From Bacteroidales bacterium KHT7 (GTDB lineage: Bacteria; Bacteroidota; Bacteroidia; Bacteroidales; Bacteroidaceae): a stretch of 64,000 nt of DNA. Numbering within the stretch: position 1 is the stretch's first letter; every line of letters begins with the position of its first letter. The notes below the pieces were generated by a model that saw only the letters and a list, made by a program, of their open reading frames with translations, was not told where the DNA came from and made no database searches. The position numbers and the translations under genes are program-made. The stretch is from NCBI GenBank assembly GCA_900102385.1, contig FNBQ01000015.1:34596-98595 (forward strand). Direction: 5' to 3'. Positions 63,711-64,000 of this stretch are shown one piece after another.

Positions 63711-64000
63711 GATTAGAGTTCAAACAGCTCAAGTTGTCTTGATTTTTCGACATGCACAGGAAGGGCATCCAGCTTGTTCTCGAAGAAGCAATACGCAGTA
63801 AGGGCAGAGCAGATGTTCATGATAAAATTATGTATCGAGCGATGGCGTGAGTGTACAAGGTTTGCCTTGTTCTTGAGCAGGTCGTTGATGCACTCGATGA
63901 TGCATCTTTTCCTAAGCAGAATCTTCTCCTCAAGCGACATGAGTTTGTTCTTCATGTTCGCCTTGAGACCATGTACGAGAAGGACTCCCTGATCGAACAG
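63694..64000 (-). mobile_element. IS982-family element, inserted in the IS4 element
   Basis: The right end ACGCCAGTTCGGGATAAG (63694-63711) directly follows the interrupted IS4 transposase, and the transposase stop is only 2-4 nt inside. The rest of the element lies beyond 64000. Its end also occurs as solo copies at 57384 and, less well, at 19852. Confidence 0.75.
63713..64000 (-). CDS. IS982-family transposase, C-terminal part
   Basis: The minus-strand frame is open from the window edge to TAA at 63713-63715. The C-terminal residues RKRCIIECINDLLKNKANLV, HSRHRSIHNFIMNICSALTAY are the IS982-type DDE end. It is cut only by the window edge, so its integrity cannot be judged. Confidence 0.85.
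   Translation of the reverse strand: MFDQGVLLVHGLKANMKNKLMSLEEKILLRKRCIIECINDLLKNKANLVHSRHRSIHNFIMNICSALTAYCFFENKLDALPVHVEKSRQLELFEL

Noticed and set aside
1..64000. CRISPR array, prophage, tRNA, rRNA or defence island
   Set aside because: No regular spaced direct repeats of CRISPR length, no phage or restriction genes, and no tRNA- or rRNA-like sequence was recognised by eye. The 11-bp arrays have no spacers.

Overview
This window looks like a chromosomal segment of a Bacteroidales bacterium, most likely Prevotella-like. The reasons are the fused str-S10-spc-alpha ribosomal operon in the Bacteroidetes order, zinc-free forms of S14 and L36, Bacteroidetes promoters (TTG, about 20 nt, TAnnTTTG), and families typical of the phylum (DUF3098, DUF3467, DUF4294, DUF2723, lipid-anchored glutaminyl cyclase, C26-M19 fusion). 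The genus is a guess. No rRNA, tRNA, CRISPR array or prophage was seen.

Layout. 1-1390: an RlpA-like protein, a secreted-protein pseudogene with several frameshifts, and the terminator of the ribosomal operon. 1392-19554 (minus strand): rpsL-rpsG-fusA-rpsJ ... rpsD-rpoA-rplQ, an unbroken translation and secretion operon with two strong intercistronic hairpins. 19555-20378: a noncoding region with the operon promoter, a 17-unit array of 11-bp degenerate repeats and an IS-end-like sequence. 20379-29196: DUF3467, a cysteine peptidase, a minus-strand operon (Lrp regulator, C26-M19 fusion, glutaminyl cyclase, SufE, unknown exported protein) and three tandem FKBP isomerases. 29335-36671: sirtuin, then a cell-envelope and RNA-modification operon (miaB, ftsX, DUF3098, uppP, truB, queA, folK, thioesterase, Nudix). 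36672-52317: queG, deacetylase and DUF2723 genes, then a long operon with trhP-like, serine acetyltransferase, THUMP methyltransferase, DPP IV, purD and an incomplete metal ABC transporter. 52451-62200: lytic transglycosylase, dusB, metK, two lipoproteins, an HhH protein and DUF4294. 62230-64000: an acyltransferase cut by an IS4-family element, itself cut by an IS982-family element.

The most interesting content is regulatory. Two short promoter-plus-terminator units (36874-36992 and 54821-54917) encode related putative small RNAs. Their bodies are complementary to a leader of the type AACCTTAAATCTAATACTATGAAAAA, that is, to the start region of genes whose products begin Met-Lys-Lys. One of them can also pair extensively with the mRNA leader of the lipase-like lipoprotein at 57776-59182. 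The metK leader holds a pseudoknot that matches the SAM-II riboswitch. Two intergenic regions carry 11-bp phased repeats of one family, each near an IS982-end-like sequence.

All calls come from reading the sequence; no database search or folding program was run.
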